DNA from: SURF-21 sp964510515
GTDB lineage: Bacteria; Actinomycetota; Geothermincolia; Geothermincolales; RBG-13-55-18
Direction of reading: 5' to 3'
NCBI GenBank assembly: GCA_964510515.1
Contig: CAZEAU010000001.1
Location: 124,001 to 188,000, forward strand
DNA: 64,000 nt
Made by a program: the position numbers and the translations under genes
Notes under the pieces: model-generated
What the model saw: only the letters and a program-made list of their open reading frames with translations
What the model was told of the DNA's origin: nothing
Databases searched by the model: none
In this document: positions 25,911-35,008 of the stretch, piece after piece
Numbering within the stretch: the first letter of the stretch is position 1
Layout: each line of letters begins with the position of its first letter

Positions 25911-26975
25911 TTGACCAAGCTTGATATCAATGAGCTTCTGGAAGAGGTGCTGGTGAGGGGGGCCTCCGACCTGCACCTCACCGTCGGGACCCCGCCGGTC
26001 ATGCGCATCAACGGCACCCTTATGCGCCTGGAGGAATATCCTCGCCTTACATCCAACGATACCCGCGACATGGTCTACAGCATACTCGCCGCGAGGCAGA
26101 GGGAGCAGTTGGAGAGCAACCTCGAATACGATCTCTCCTACTCGGTGCCCGGAAGCGCGCGTTTCCGCGTCAACGCCTATTTTCAGAGGAACAGCATCGG
26201 GGCGGCCTTCCGCATCATCCCCTATCGCATCAAGTCGGTGGAGGAGCTGCAGCTCCCCCAGGTCATCCACGAGTTCTGCATGCTGCCGCGCGGCTTCGTC
26301 CTCGTCACCGGGCCGACCGGTCAGGGCAAGTCCACCTCGCTCGCGGCCATGATCAACATCATCAACGAGACCCGCAACCTGCATATCATCACCGTCGAGG
26401 ACCCCATTGAGTTCCTGCACGTGCACAAGAGTTGCATCGTGAACCAGAGGGAGGTGGGGGGGGACACGCATTCCTTTTCCAATGCTCTCAAGTACGTCCT
26501 GCGCCAGGATCCGGACGTCATCCTGGTGGGCGAGATGAGGGACCTGGAGACCATCTCCACCGCGCTCACCGCGGCGGAGACCGGGCACCTGGTGTTCGCG
26601 ACCCTGCATACCCAGGACGCTCCGCAGACCATAGACCGCATCATCGACGTCTTTCCCACCTATCAGCAGCAGCAGGTGCGTATGCAGCTGGCCAGCACCA
26701 TACAGGCCATTGTCACCCAACAGCTCCTGCCCACTAAGGACGGGCAGTCCCGCATACCGGCGGTGGAGGTGATGGTGGCGACCTCGGCCATCCGCAACCT
26801 CATCCGCGAGGCCAAGGCGCACCAGATATATTCCTCCATGCAGGCGGGAGGGCAGTACAAGATGCAGACCATGGACCACTCCATCGCGGCGCTCTTCAAG
26901 CGCGGGCTGGTCTCCTACGAGGTGGCCATGGCGAGGTGCAGCAACCGCGAGGAGATGGAGCGGCTGATCGGCTGA
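25911..26975 (+). CDS. pilT: Type IV pilus retraction ATPase PilT
   Basis: Hexameric ATPase driving pilus retraction and twitching. At 354 residues it has the PilT length. ASDLHLTVG opens the N-terminal domain; Walker A is GPTGQGKST near residue 134, the Asp box is TVEDPIEF, Walker B is DPDVILVGEMRD, and the AIRNLIREAK-type C-terminal motif is present. No ATG lies at the correct place; TTG 25911 follows AGGAGG and gives a canonical N-terminus. Retraction implies dynamic pili rather than a static secretion system. Confidence 0.95.
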   Translation: MTKLDINELLEEVLVRGASDLHLTVGTPPVMRINGTLMRLEEYPRLTSNDTRDMVYSILAARQREQLESNLEYDLSYSVPGSARFRVNAYFQRNSIGAAFRIIPYRIKSVEELQLPQVIHEFCMLPRGFVLVTGPTGQGKSTSLAAMINIINETRNLHIITVEDPIEFLHVHKSCIVNQREVGGDTHSFSNALKYVLRQDPDVILVGEMRDLETISTALTAAETGHLVFATLHTQDAPQTIDRIIDVFPTYQQQQVRMQLASTIQAIVTQQLLPTKDGQSRIPAVEVMVATSAIRNLIREAKAHQIYSSMQAGGQYKMQTMDHSIAALFKRGLVSYEVAMARCSNREEMERLIG

Positions 26976-27033
26976 CGGCGGCATGTCCGCCGCGGGAGGT
27001 CCCCGTTCGCCGGGGAAGGTGATCGGCGGGGCG

Positions 27034-27042
27034 TGCTAGAAT
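27034..27042 (+). promoter_or_regulatory. Possible extended -10 before pilC
   Basis: TGC-TAGAAT (hexamer 27037-27042) in the 242-base pilT-pilC spacer, about 175 bases before the pilC start. No -35 match. Confidence 0.3.
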
Positions 27043-27217
27043 CTCTTTGAAAGGAAAGCTTCGCCGGGGGTAAAGAAATGGGGCGCCGGGAACGATACTA
27101 ATTGCGGTCGGTTGACGGCGGCGGCGGTGCGGAGATAGAAGCGGCCCGGATGCGCGCGAGATGACGGCGAAAGGATGTCCTCAAGCGTTCGGAAGCGCCG
27201 AGAAAAGGAGAGAGGCG

Positions 27218-28441
27218 GTGGCTCAAACCTATTCATACAAGGTGAGGGACCGGCAGGGCAAGGTCATCTCCGGCAAGCTCGAGGCGGAAAACGTGAGCAC
27301 CGTATCGCAGCGCCTGCGCGAGATGGGCTATTTCGTCATCGAGGTCGAGGAGGAGAAGGTATCCCTGGGCAAGAAGGAGCTGCACATCTTCAAGCCCAAG
27401 GTCAAGGGCAAGGACATCACCATCTTCACCCGCCAGTTCGCGACCATGATCAACGCCGGCCTGCCCCTGGTGAAATGCCTGAACATCCTCTCGGAGCAGA
27501 CGGAGAGCCCGGTGCTCACGGAGGTCATCTCGGACGTGCAGCACGAGGTGGAGATGGGGCGCTCCCTCTCTGAGGCCATGGCCAAGCACCCCGAGGTCTT
27601 CAAGGAGCTGTACTCCAGCATGGTCAAGGCGGGAGAGATAGGCGGCGTGCTCGACGACGTGCTGCTGCGCATAGCCACCACCCTGGAGAGCGAGGACGAG
27701 ATCCGGCGCCGCATCAAATCGGCATTGACCTATCCCATAGCCATGCTGGGCATATCCGCCCTGCTCCTGGTGGTGATGCTCGTCTTCGTGGTGCCCACCT
27801 TCGAGAAGATGTTCGCGGACATGGGGGCGACGATGCCCATCCTGACCAGGGTTATCATGAGCTTCAGCAATTTCCTGGTGAGCTGGAAGGGGGCGCTGTT
27901 CATACTGGCCGTGATAGGGGGCGTGTTGCTCCTGCGCCGCTGGATCAAGACGCCGGGCGGCCGCAAGAAACTCGACGCCGTGAAGCTGAAGATGCCCGTA
28001 TTCGGGGACCTGTTCCACAAGATGTCCCTCTCCCGCTTCTCCCGCACCCTGGGGACACTGGTGGCCAGCGGCGTGCCCATTCTGCAGGCCCTGGAGATAA
28101 CCTCGAAGACGGTGGGGAATGTGCTGGTGGCGGAGGCCGTGGACAACGTTCGTGCGGGGGTCAAGGAGGGGGACTCCATCGCCAGGCCCCTGGGCCAGAG
28201 CGATCTCTTCCCCCCCATGGTGACCCAGATGCTGGCCATCGGGGAGGAGACCGGAGCCCTGGATACCATGCTCAACAAGGTCTCGGACTTCTACGACTCG
28301 GAGATCTCCTCGACCGTCGAGGCGCTGACCTCCCTGCTGGAGCCGCTGATGATCGTCGTTCTGGGCCTGGTCGTGGGGATCATCGTCATCGCCCTCTATA
28401 TGCCGATATTCTCGATGATAACCCAGTTTACCGGGGAGTAG
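27218..28441 (+). CDS. pilC: Type IV pilus inner-membrane platform protein PilC
   Basis: Polytopic GspF-family protein of 407 residues with two repeated GspF domains: residues about 75-195 (FTRQFATMINAGLPLVKCL) and about 275-400 (FSRTLGTLVASGVPILQAL). Each is followed by membrane helices (about 180-205, 225-245 and 380-402). It anchors the PilB and PilT motors and feeds pilins into the fibre. The GTG at 27218 with AAGGAG eight bases ahead gives the expected N-terminus YSYKVRDRQGK. Confidence 0.95.
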   Translation: MAQTYSYKVRDRQGKVISGKLEAENVSTVSQRLREMGYFVIEVEEEKVSLGKKELHIFKPKVKGKDITIFTRQFATMINAGLPLVKCLNILSEQTESPVLTEVISDVQHEVEMGRSLSEAMAKHPEVFKELYSSMVKAGEIGGVLDDVLLRIATTLESEDEIRRRIKSALTYPIAMLGISALLLVVMLVFVVPTFEKMFADMGATMPILTRVIMSFSNFLVSWKGALFILAVIGGVLLLRRWIKTPGGRKKLDAVKLKMPVFGDLFHKMSLSRFSRTLGTLVASGVPILQALEITSKTVGNVLVAEAVDNVRAGVKEGDSIARPLGQSDLFPPMVTQMLAIGEETGALDTMLNKVSDFYDSEISSTVEALTSLLEPLMIVVLGLVVGIIVIALYMPIFSMITQFTGE

Positions 28442-28510
28442 CGAGCGACCTTGCCGGCGGGCCCGCGGCGGGGGAAGGTTTCGGACGAAGGTTGTTGAAA
28501 GAGTATATTA

Positions 28511-28540
28511 TTGACAACTAAATTTTATTACTTATAGAAT
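28511..28540 (+). promoter_or_regulatory. Promoter of the HTH-pilMNO operon
   Basis: TTGACA (28511-28516) with TAGAAT (28535-28540, 18-base spacer) or the overlapping TATAGA (28533-28538, 16-base spacer). It lies in an unusually AT-rich stretch and leaves a leader of about 130 bases before the HTH gene. Confidence 0.75.
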
Positions 28541-28674
28541 ATTGATGAAGAGTGAAGAAATTCAAATGAAGCTAAAGTTGGTTGAAGATGTTGGCGATGA
28601 AGTATATTGGCCTGTGGAGTTGGGTATTGTTGAGGTGGGCCGGGGCGGAGAGGCTATCGCTGACAGGAGGATAG

Positions 28675-28863
28675 GTGCCGGGGGACAGGTTCAGCAACAA
28701 ACTGCTAACGGTGAACGAGGTCGCCGATATCTTGAGGGTGTCGAACATGACGGTGTACCGCCTGGTGAAGAGCGGGCAGATACCAGCCATACGGGTAGGC
28801 AAGAACTACCGCATCAAGGAAAGCGACGTCAACGATTACCTGACCAGAGGGACGCAGAGTTAG
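28675..28863 (+). CDS. Small excisionase/MerR-type helix-turn-helix DNA-binding protein
   Basis: Protein of 62 residues consisting of one winged-helix HTH of the excisionase (Xis/BldC-like) class: LLTVNEVADILRVSNMTVYR as the HTH and IPAIRVGKNYRIKESDVNDYL as the wing and C-terminal helix. GTG 28675 follows AGGAGG (28665-28670). It is 22 bases upstream of pilM and probably in its operon. No integrase or attachment site is near, so a regulator of the pilus operon is more likely than a phage excisionase. Confidence 0.75.
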   Translation: MPGDRFSNKLLTVNEVADILRVSNMTVYRLVKSGQIPAIRVGKNYRIKESDVNDYLTRGTQS

Positions 28864-28885
28864 GGCCTGGAGCGGGGGGTATGGC

Positions 28886-29947
28886 ATGAGTCCAAGGAAG
28901 GCCGCGGTATCGCTGGGGCTGGATATAAGCACGAGTTCGCTCAAGGTGGCCGAGGTGACGGCGGGCAAGGGCGAGCCCGTCCTCTCCAACCTGGGCATGG
29001 TACGCATCCCGGACGGCGTGGTGCGAGACGGCGAGGTCGAGGACGGCGTGACCCTGGCCGAATCACTGAAGGAGCTGTGGTCCCAGGCCGGCATCAGGGG
29101 GAAAACGGTCATACTTGGCATCGCCAACCAGAGGGTCATCGTGCGCCCCATCGAGCTGCCCTACATGGAGAGAGAGGAGCTGGACAGCGCCCTGCGCTTC
29201 CAGGTGCAGGAGTTCATCCCCATCCCCATCGAGGACGCCATCCTGGACTTCGACATCATCGAGGAGTTCATGACCGCGGAAGAGGAGCGCATGCTGACGG
29301 TGCTCCTGGTGGCCGCGCACAAGGAGATGATACAGAGTTTCATCGAGGTCTTGAAGGCGGCCGGATTGTCGCTTTCCGCCATCGACCTCAAGGCCTTCGC
29401 CGTTCCGCGCGCCTTGATCCCCCTGGGGGTGCTGCAGGCGGGGTACGAGGAGCGCGAGGCGGAATGCATGATCAACGTGGGCGCGGGCATGACCAATATA
29501 ACCATCCTCAAGGACAACGTGCCGCGTTTCGCCAGGTTCCTCCTCAGGGGTGGGGACGATTTCGTGCGCGCCATGGTCAACCGCCTGGACATGGAGTGGG
29601 AGGAGGCGGAAGCGATCAGGCTGGGCAGGGTGGTGCACGATGAGGGCGGCAAGGTGCTGGAGCAGGAGATCCTCAACTTCGTGGGTGAGATCAGGCGCTC
29701 CATAGATTATTATATAGCCCAGACCCAGGAGAGGGCCTTTTCCAAGGTGGTGCTCTCCGGCAGCGGCTCGGTCACGGTCAACCTGGTGCAGGAGATGGGC
29801 AAGGGGCTCAGGCTCCCCATGGAGGTGGGGAGGCCCCTTCAGAACCTGCAGCTGGGCAGGTTGCCCTATAGCGCGGAGGAGTTGATGGAGATAGAACCCT
29901 CGCTCGCGGTCAGCGTCGGGCTTGCGCTGCGGGAGGTAGTGGAATGA
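28886..29947 (+). CDS. pilM: Type IV pilus assembly protein PilM
   Basis: Actin-like cytosolic ATPase of 353 residues that forms the ring of the inner-membrane alignment complex and binds the N-terminus of PilN. Visible are LGLDISTSSLKVAEV (phosphate-1 loop), LDSALRFQVQEFIPIP (typical PilM segment), AECMINVGAGMTNITI (phosphate-2) and VVLSGSGSVT (adenosine motif). The last four bases overlap pilN (ATGA). Confidence 0.93.
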   Translation: MSPRKAAVSLGLDISTSSLKVAEVTAGKGEPVLSNLGMVRIPDGVVRDGEVEDGVTLAESLKELWSQAGIRGKTVILGIANQRVIVRPIELPYMEREELDSALRFQVQEFIPIPIEDAILDFDIIEEFMTAEEERMLTVLLVAAHKEMIQSFIEVLKAAGLSLSAIDLKAFAVPRALIPLGVLQAGYEEREAECMINVGAGMTNITILKDNVPRFARFLLRGGDDFVRAMVNRLDMEWEEAEAIRLGRVVHDEGGKVLEQEILNFVGEIRRSIDYYIAQTQERAFSKVVLSGSGSVTVNLVQEMGKGLRLPMEVGRPLQNLQLGRLPYSAEELMEIEPSLAVSVGLALREVVE

Positions 29948-30795
29948 CCAGGATAAACCTGCTCCCACCGGAGATAAGGGAGAAGGCCGGGCGAGTCCGG
30001 CTCGCGCCGTGGTACATACTCATGGGCGTGATCACCGTGGCCGTCGTCGTGGGGCTCTTCCTGCTCTTCAGCGCCCAGGAAGCGGGCAAAGAGGATACGC
30101 TGAAGGAGAGGGAACAGGAGCTCTCGGACCTGCAGAAACAGACCAAGCCCATGGAGAAGTTCGAGGCGCAGCAGGGCGAGCTGCAGGCGCTGGAGGGCCT
30201 GTACAAGCAGGCCAACGCGGGCAGGGTGGCCTGGGCGCAGATGCTGAACGACCTGGCCATGTACGTGCCGGAGGGCCTGGCCACGGCGTCCAACCCCAGG
30301 GCGCCGGCCATCTGGCTGGTGCACATGACCATCGACGCCCAGCCGCTGGAGGCGCTGGCGGGGGCGCCGGAAGGCCAGGCGACGGGCGGCGGCACGCCGA
30401 TAGTGCTGGAGGGCTACGCCACCCCGGCCTGGCTGAGCGTGCAGACCTGGCTGCCGCGGGCGAGCGATTTCAAGGCGAGGGGCTTCCTGGACTCCTACCC
30501 CTACTACTACTATTTCCGCGGCCACCCCAAGGTGGCGGAGTTCTTCGTCAGGCTGCAGGGCATGGAGCAATGGGCCGACATCTGGATAGTGAGCTCCACC
30601 CAGGCCACCATCAGCGAGACGAGGCATGTGACTAATCCCGAGAGCGGGGAGCGGGAGGAAGAGAGCTTCTCGGACTGGGCCGTCAGCTTCGCCATCAACG
30701 CCGATTGGAATCCCGACAGCGCCATCTGGCACGGGACCGCGGGCGGGGAGGACGCGGTCGCGCCGAGCGAGGAGACGGGGGGTGGCGAGCGATGA
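29944..30795 (+). CDS. pilN: Type IV pilus assembly protein PilN
   Basis: Bitopic membrane protein of 283 residues. The N-terminus TRINLLPPEIREKAG is the PilM-binding INLLP motif, followed by a membrane helix (about residues 22-42) and a coiled coil (45-80). The extracytoplasmic part is longer than in proteobacterial PilN (about 180-200 residues) and includes a Tyr-rich patch near residue 183. It overlaps pilM and pilO by four bases each, so translation is coupled. Confidence 0.88.
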   Translation: MTRINLLPPEIREKAGRVRLAPWYILMGVITVAVVVGLFLLFSAQEAGKEDTLKEREQELSDLQKQTKPMEKFEAQQGELQALEGLYKQANAGRVAWAQMLNDLAMYVPEGLATASNPRAPAIWLVHMTIDAQPLEALAGAPEGQATGGGTPIVLEGYATPAWLSVQTWLPRASDFKARGFLDSYPYYYYFRGHPKVAEFFVRLQGMEQWADIWIVSSTQATISETRHVTNPESGEREEESFSDWAVSFAINADWNPDSAIWHGTAGGEDAVAPSEETGGGER

Positions 30796-31370
30796 AGATC
30801 AAGGCCGGCTCGGGGATATGGCTGCTGGCGGGGGTGCTGGTGTGCATAATCATCCTCGTCCTCGCGCTTTTCCTCATCGTCTTTCCCCAGAAGAACAAGG
30901 TGGGCGAGACCGAGGAGGAGATAAACAGGGTGGAGCAGAGCATAGTCCTGGAGCGCAACCGCCTGGTGCAGTTAAAGCAGTACGAGCAAGACCCGGAGCA
31001 GTTCATCCGCCAGATAGAGGTCTTCAAGGAACGCATGCCGGAGAACGTGGGGCTCGCCGACATCATCGAGTACATAGATCGCGCCGCGGAGGAGGCGGGA
31101 CTGGACTTCGTCTCCATAACGCCGCAGCTCCCGGTGTCCGCGGGGGGCTTCTACACCGTCAGCTTGGAGACCGTTTTCAACGGGCGCTATTTCAACCTGG
31201 TGGAGTTCTTCAACCGCATCGAGAGGCTTCCGCGCTCCTTCAAGGCCGTCTATGTAGATATCGCGGCCGGCGATGCCGGCCTGCCTTATATCCAGGTGAA
31301 CGTGCGTTTCAGGGCTTTTTTCACCACCAACCAGGGGATAGAGGGCCTGGCTGGGGCAGCGGCGGGCTAA
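30792..31370 (+). CDS. pilO: Type IV pilus assembly protein PilO
   Basis: Bitopic protein of 192 residues with a membrane helix at residues 9-33, a coiled coil to about 75 and a ferredoxin-like C-terminal fold (YIDRAAEEAGLDFVSITP, FNGRYFNLVEFFNRIERLPR). It partners PilN in the alignment complex. Confidence 0.9.
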   Translation: MKIKAGSGIWLLAGVLVCIIILVLALFLIVFPQKNKVGETEEEINRVEQSIVLERNRLVQLKQYEQDPEQFIRQIEVFKERMPENVGLADIIEYIDRAAEEAGLDFVSITPQLPVSAGGFYTVSLETVFNGRYFNLVEFFNRIERLPRSFKAVYVDIAAGDAGLPYIQVNVRFRAFFTTNQGIEGLAGAAAG

Positions 31371-31383
31371 AAGGGTGACCACG

Positions 31384-32112
31384 ATGAGAAAGAGATGCGA
31401 GATGGCGGAGAGGGGACGGGCCGGAGGGCCGGGTGCCGGAGACGGCAGGGCGGAGGACGCCTCTGGGCAGCGGGTGCGCCTGCTGGCCGGGATGGTGCTG
31501 GCCACGCTGGTCATCGCCGTGCTGGTGATGGCGGCGAACCCCGGCGCGGGGGGGAAGAAGGGCGTGCTGCTCTCCCAGGCCATGCCCGCGGAGAAGGCGG
31601 CGCTGGTGATCGACTCCCAGGCCCTGGCGACCAGGGTGGTGGAGCAGAAGTTCCAGCTGCGCACGGAGGAGGCGGACGGGCAGCTGGAGGAGATACCCTA
31701 CGTGGAGGTGTGGGTGCTCAACGACCCCTTCTACCCCCTCATGGGAGAGGCCGGGGACCTGAGGAGCTCCGAGGGCGCCCTGGCGAGCAAGGAATGGCAG
31801 ATGCGCGGCTTTCCCGATTACGAGGCGGGGCAGGGGACGGGTTCCGGAGCGCCCGCAGCGGCGCCCTCCGGCAGCCTGCCCGTGACCGCGAGCGTGCCGC
31901 AGAGGGTGGTGCTGGTGCAGGAGATATACGAGATAAGGGGCATACGCTACGCCAACCTGAAGGTGAACGACCAGGTTTACGACAAGCTGAAGGCGGGGAG
32001 CGATTTCGGCGAGGTCTTCAGGGTGCAGGAGATAAAGGACGCCCGCACGGTGGTCGTGCTCTGCGGGGACGAGAACTACGAGCTCAAGCTCAATCAGCTG
32101 AGAAAGATCTGA
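31384..32112 (+). CDS. PilP-like membrane protein closing the pilMNO operon
   Basis: Protein of 242 residues with one membrane helix (about residues 33-52), a variable periplasm-side region and a small C-terminal beta domain (VPQRVVLVQEIYEIRGIRYA, FRVQEIKDARTVVVLCGDE). The beta-domain pattern resembles the end of PilP/GspC proteins, but no lipobox is present. The gene lies in the PilP position, 13 bases after pilO. ATG 31384 has AAGGG eight bases ahead. A terminator follows. Confidence 0.6.
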   Translation: MRKRCEMAERGRAGGPGAGDGRAEDASGQRVRLLAGMVLATLVIAVLVMAANPGAGGKKGVLLSQAMPAEKAALVIDSQALATRVVEQKFQLRTEEADGQLEEIPYVEVWVLNDPFYPLMGEAGDLRSSEGALASKEWQMRGFPDYEAGQGTGSGAPAAAPSGSLPVTASVPQRVVLVQEIYEIRGIRYANLKVNDQVYDKLKAGSDFGEVFRVQEIKDARTVVVLCGDENYELKLNQLRKI

Positions 32113-32125
32113 GGAGATGTCGGGA

Positions 32126-32154
32126 GGGGGGCGGCTTCCCGCCGCCCCCCCTTT
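32126..32154 (+). terminator. Terminator after the pilM-N-O operon
   Basis: A 10-bp perfect GC-rich stem (32126-32135 with 32141-32150) and 5-base loop, followed by a weak T-containing tail (CTTTGCATTT). Confidence 0.75.
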
Positions 32155-32184
32155 GCATTTAAGGGAGGGAAGACGGACGCGGCC

Positions 32185-33342
32185 ATGTTGAGGTACCTGG
32201 ATGCGGGGGAATCCCACGGCAAGGGTATGGCGTGCGTGGTGGAGGGGATGCCGCACGGCGTGCCCCTGCGCGCCGCGCACATAGAGCGCGAGCTGGCGCG
32301 AAGGAGGCTGGGCTACGGACGGGGGCCGCGCATGGCCCTGGAGGAGGACCGGGTGGAGCTCTTCAGCGGGGTGAGGGCGGGGATGACCCTGGGAAGCCCC
32401 ATCGCCATGCTCGTGCGCAACGCCGAACGCGCGAAATGGGAGAGCGTGATGGCGGCGGAGGGCGAGCCCGCCGCCCCTCCCCTGACCGCCCCCAGGCCGG
32501 GCCATGCCGACCTGGCGGGGGCCTTGAAATACGGCACGCGCGACCTGCGCGACATACTCGAGCGGGCCTCGGCGCGCGAGACCGTGGGCAGGGTCTGCGC
32601 CGGGGCGGTGGCCGGGCGCCTCCTCGGCGAGCTGGGAATGGAAGTCTGTTCCCACGTGCTGGCGGTGGGCGCTGTGCGCTCGCGGGAGGCGCCGGGCGGG
32701 CTCACCCCCCAGCTTTTGCGGGAGGCGGATTCCGACCCCATGCGCTGCGTGGACGGGGAGGCCTCGCTGCGCATGCGCGCGGAGGTGGACGCGGCGCGCG
32801 AGGCCGGGGATTCCCTGGGGGGCATCTTCCAGGTGGTGGCCTTCGGCGTTCCCGCGGGACTGGGGAGCCACGCGCACTGGGACCGGCGCCTGGACGCCAG
32901 GCTGGCCGCGGCGGTGATGGGCATCCAGGCGGTGAAGGGAGTGGAGACGGGGAGCGGGTTCGCCCTCGCCGCCATGCGGGGATCGCGGGCCGCGGACGAG
33001 ATATTCCATGAAAAAGGGCGCGGGCTCTACCGCGGCAGCAACCACGCCGGGGGCATAGAGGGCGGCATGAGCAACGGGGAGCCCATAGTGCTGCAGGCGG
33101 CCATGAAGCCCATCCCCACGCTGCGCAGCCCCCTGCGCTCGGTGGACATCGCCAGCGGGGAGGCGGTGGAGGGAGCGGTGGAGCGCGCGGACGTATGCGC
33201 CGTGCCCGCGGCGGCGGTGGTGGCGGAGGCCTGCGTGGCCTTCGTCCTCGCGCAGGCGCTGCTGGAGAAGACGGGCGGAGACGCCATGCGGGAGATAGAG
33301 GAGCGCTTCCGGGCCATGGCGGAGAGGCAGGCCGGCCTGTGA
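32185..33342 (+). CDS. aroC: Chorismate synthase
   Basis: FMN-dependent last step of the shikimate pathway: EPSP to chorismate. At 385 residues it is normal. Signature stretches: AGESHGKGMACVVEGMP at the N-terminus, RPGHADLAGALKYG, RASARETVGRVCAGAVA, FHEKGRGLYRGSNHAGGIEG and the C-terminal RSVDIASGEA. It begins a compact aroC-aroK-aroB-aroQ cluster in which each gene overlaps the next. Confidence 0.96.
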   Translation: MLRYLDAGESHGKGMACVVEGMPHGVPLRAAHIERELARRRLGYGRGPRMALEEDRVELFSGVRAGMTLGSPIAMLVRNAERAKWESVMAAEGEPAAPPLTAPRPGHADLAGALKYGTRDLRDILERASARETVGRVCAGAVAGRLLGELGMEVCSHVLAVGAVRSREAPGGLTPQLLREADSDPMRCVDGEASLRMRAEVDAAREAGDSLGGIFQVVAFGVPAGLGSHAHWDRRLDARLAAAVMGIQAVKGVETGSGFALAAMRGSRAADEIFHEKGRGLYRGSNHAGGIEGGMSNGEPIVLQAAMKPIPTLRSPLRSVDIASGEAVEGAVERADVCAVPAAAVVAEACVAFVLAQALLEKTGGDAMREIEERFRAMAERQAGL

Positions 33343-33938
33343 GGCGGGGGGCGGACTCGGGCGAAAGCGGGCCTCGCCCCCGCCAGGCACGGCCGCGCAA
33401 CCTGGCCCTCGTCGGCTTCATGGGAGCGGGGAAGAGCAGCGTGGGACCGCTGCTGGCGCGGGAGCTGGGCCTGCATTTCGTGGAGCTGGACGAGGAGGTA
33501 GCGGCGAGGGCGGGAGCGAGTATAGCGGAGATATTTGAGCGCGAGGGAGAGGGGGGCTTCCGGGAGCGCGAGAGCGAGGCCTTGCGGGAAGCGCTGGGGG
33601 AGGGAGGCAGGGTAATCTCCTGCGGCGGGGGCATCGTCACGCGGGAGGAGAACGTGCGGTTGCTGCGCTCCGCATGCCGCGTCTACCTGCTCGAGGTGTC
33701 GCCTGCCACGGCCGTGCGCAGGCTGCGCGGCGGGAGCGCAAGGCCGCTCCTGGGGGGCGCCGACCCGCGGGGAGAGGTGGAGAGGTTGATGGGCGAGAGG
33801 GCGGGCAGGTATGCGGCTGCGGCGCACGAGGTCGTGGCGACCGATGCGGGCAGCCCGCAGGAGATAGCGGAGGAGATAGCGGCGAGATGGCGCAGGTACA
33901 GGTGCGGGCGGGAGGGAGAGAATACCCCGTCCTCATAG
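33339..33938 (+). CDS. aroK: Shikimate kinase
   Basis: Phosphorylates shikimate with ATP. The P-loop is GFMGAGKSSVG, the shikimate-binding part is ELDEEVAARAG with FEREGEGGFRERES, and VISCGGGIVTREENV contains the glycine-rich substrate loop. The start is GTG 33339, overlapping the aroC stop (GTGA), which gives 199 residues and a 23-residue N-terminal Arg-rich extension before the core. The 3' end overlaps aroB by 52 bases. Confidence 0.93.
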   Translation: MRRGADSGESGPRPRQARPRNLALVGFMGAGKSSVGPLLARELGLHFVELDEEVAARAGASIAEIFEREGEGGFRERESEALREALGEGGRVISCGGGIVTREENVRLLRSACRVYLLEVSPATAVRRLRGGSARPLLGGADPRGEVERLMGERAGRYAAAAHEVVATDAGSPQEIAEEIAARWRRYRCGREGENTPSS

Positions 33939-35008
33939 GGCGAAACCTTCTGGAGGGCGAGCTTTCCCGCCACGTGGCGGGCATGCGGCCGCGCATGCTG
34001 ACCGTGGTCAGCCATCCCGCGATAAAGGAGCTGCACGGCAGGAGGCTGTCGGCGGCCCTCGCGGCGGCGAGGGGAGGCGGCGCCCGGGCGGCATGGTTTC
34101 TCTTCCCCCACGGGGAGGAGAACAAGACCCTGGCGACGCTCGAGCGCGGCCTGCGCGCGCTGCTCGCGTACGGCATGACCAGGGAGGACCTGCTGCTGGC
34201 CTTCGGGGGCGGCGTGGTGGGCGACCTGGGCGGTTTCCTCGCCGCCACCTATATGCGCGGCATACGCTACCTGCAGGTGCCCACCACGCTCATGGCCATG
34301 GTGGACTCCTCCATAGGGGGCAAGACGGGCGTGGACCTGCCGGGAGCGAAGAACGCCGCGGGCGCCTTCTATCAGCCCTGGGGGGTGTATGCCGACACCG
34401 GCCTGCTGGGCACCCTGCCGCGGCGCGAACTTCGCAGCGGTATGGCCGAGGTGGCCAAGTACGGCTTCCTCTACGATGAGGCGATACTCGAGGAGGTGGA
34501 GGGCTGGGTGGCCGCCCCCCCCGCCGGCGCGGAAGGCCTGGAGGGCATGGTGGCCAGATGCGCCGCCCACAAGGCGAGGGCGGTGGCCGCGGACGAGCGC
34601 GACCTCGGCGGGGAGCGGGCCATGCTCAACTACGGCCACACCTTCGGGCACGCCATCGAATCGTCCTGCGGATACGGGAGGCTGCGCCACGGCGAGGCGG
34701 TGGCTGCGGGCATGCTCATGGCAGCGAGGCTCTCCGAGCTCCTCGGCCTCGCCGGGGAGGGCCTGTGTGCGCTCCACGCGCGCGCGTTGCTGCCCATGCT
34801 CGACGAGGGCGCGCTGGGCCTCGGGTACGAGCGCGGCCGCATCATGGCCGACATGCGCGCGGACAAAAAGAGGGGCCGGAGCATGAGATTCGTGCTCCTG
34901 GAGGGGCCGCGGGCGCCCCGCCTGATGGAGGTGGGCGACGAGAAGGTGGTGGAGGCGGCGGTGGACGATGTCCTGGAGATGCTGAAGGGGGCGGAGAGAT
35001 GCCTTTAG
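33887..35008 (+). CDS. aroB: 3-dehydroquinate synthase
   Basis: Converts DAHP to 3-dehydroquinate using NAD and zinc. The protein has 373 residues: HGEENKTLATLERGLRALL, NAD-binding GGGVVGDLGGFLAATYMRG, PTTLMAMVDSSIGGKTGVD, KNAAGAF, and the zinc ligands in NYGHTFGHAIES and RHGEAVAAGM. ATG 33887 gives the normal N-terminus (VQVRAGGREYPVLIG) at the price of a 52-base overlap with aroK. Confidence 0.95.
   Translation: MAQVQVRAGGREYPVLIGRNLLEGELSRHVAGMRPRMLTVVSHPAIKELHGRRLSAALAAARGGGARAAWFLFPHGEENKTLATLERGLRALLAYGMTREDLLLAFGGGVVGDLGGFLAATYMRGIRYLQVPTTLMAMVDSSIGGKTGVDLPGAKNAAGAFYQPWGVYADTGLLGTLPRRELRSGMAEVAKYGFLYDEAILEEVEGWVAAPPAGAEGLEGMVARCAAHKARAVAADERDLGGERAMLNYGHTFGHAIESSCGYGRLRHGEAVAAGMLMAARLSELLGLAGEGLCALHARALLPMLDEGALGLGYERGRIMADMRADKKRGRSMRFVLLEGPRAPRLMEVGDEKVVEAAVDDVLEMLKGAERCL

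Noticed and set aside
28675..28863. Phage or integrative-element excisionase
   Set aside because: The HTH type fits, but no integrase, attachment repeat or other mobile gene is nearby, and the gene is tightly linked to pilM.
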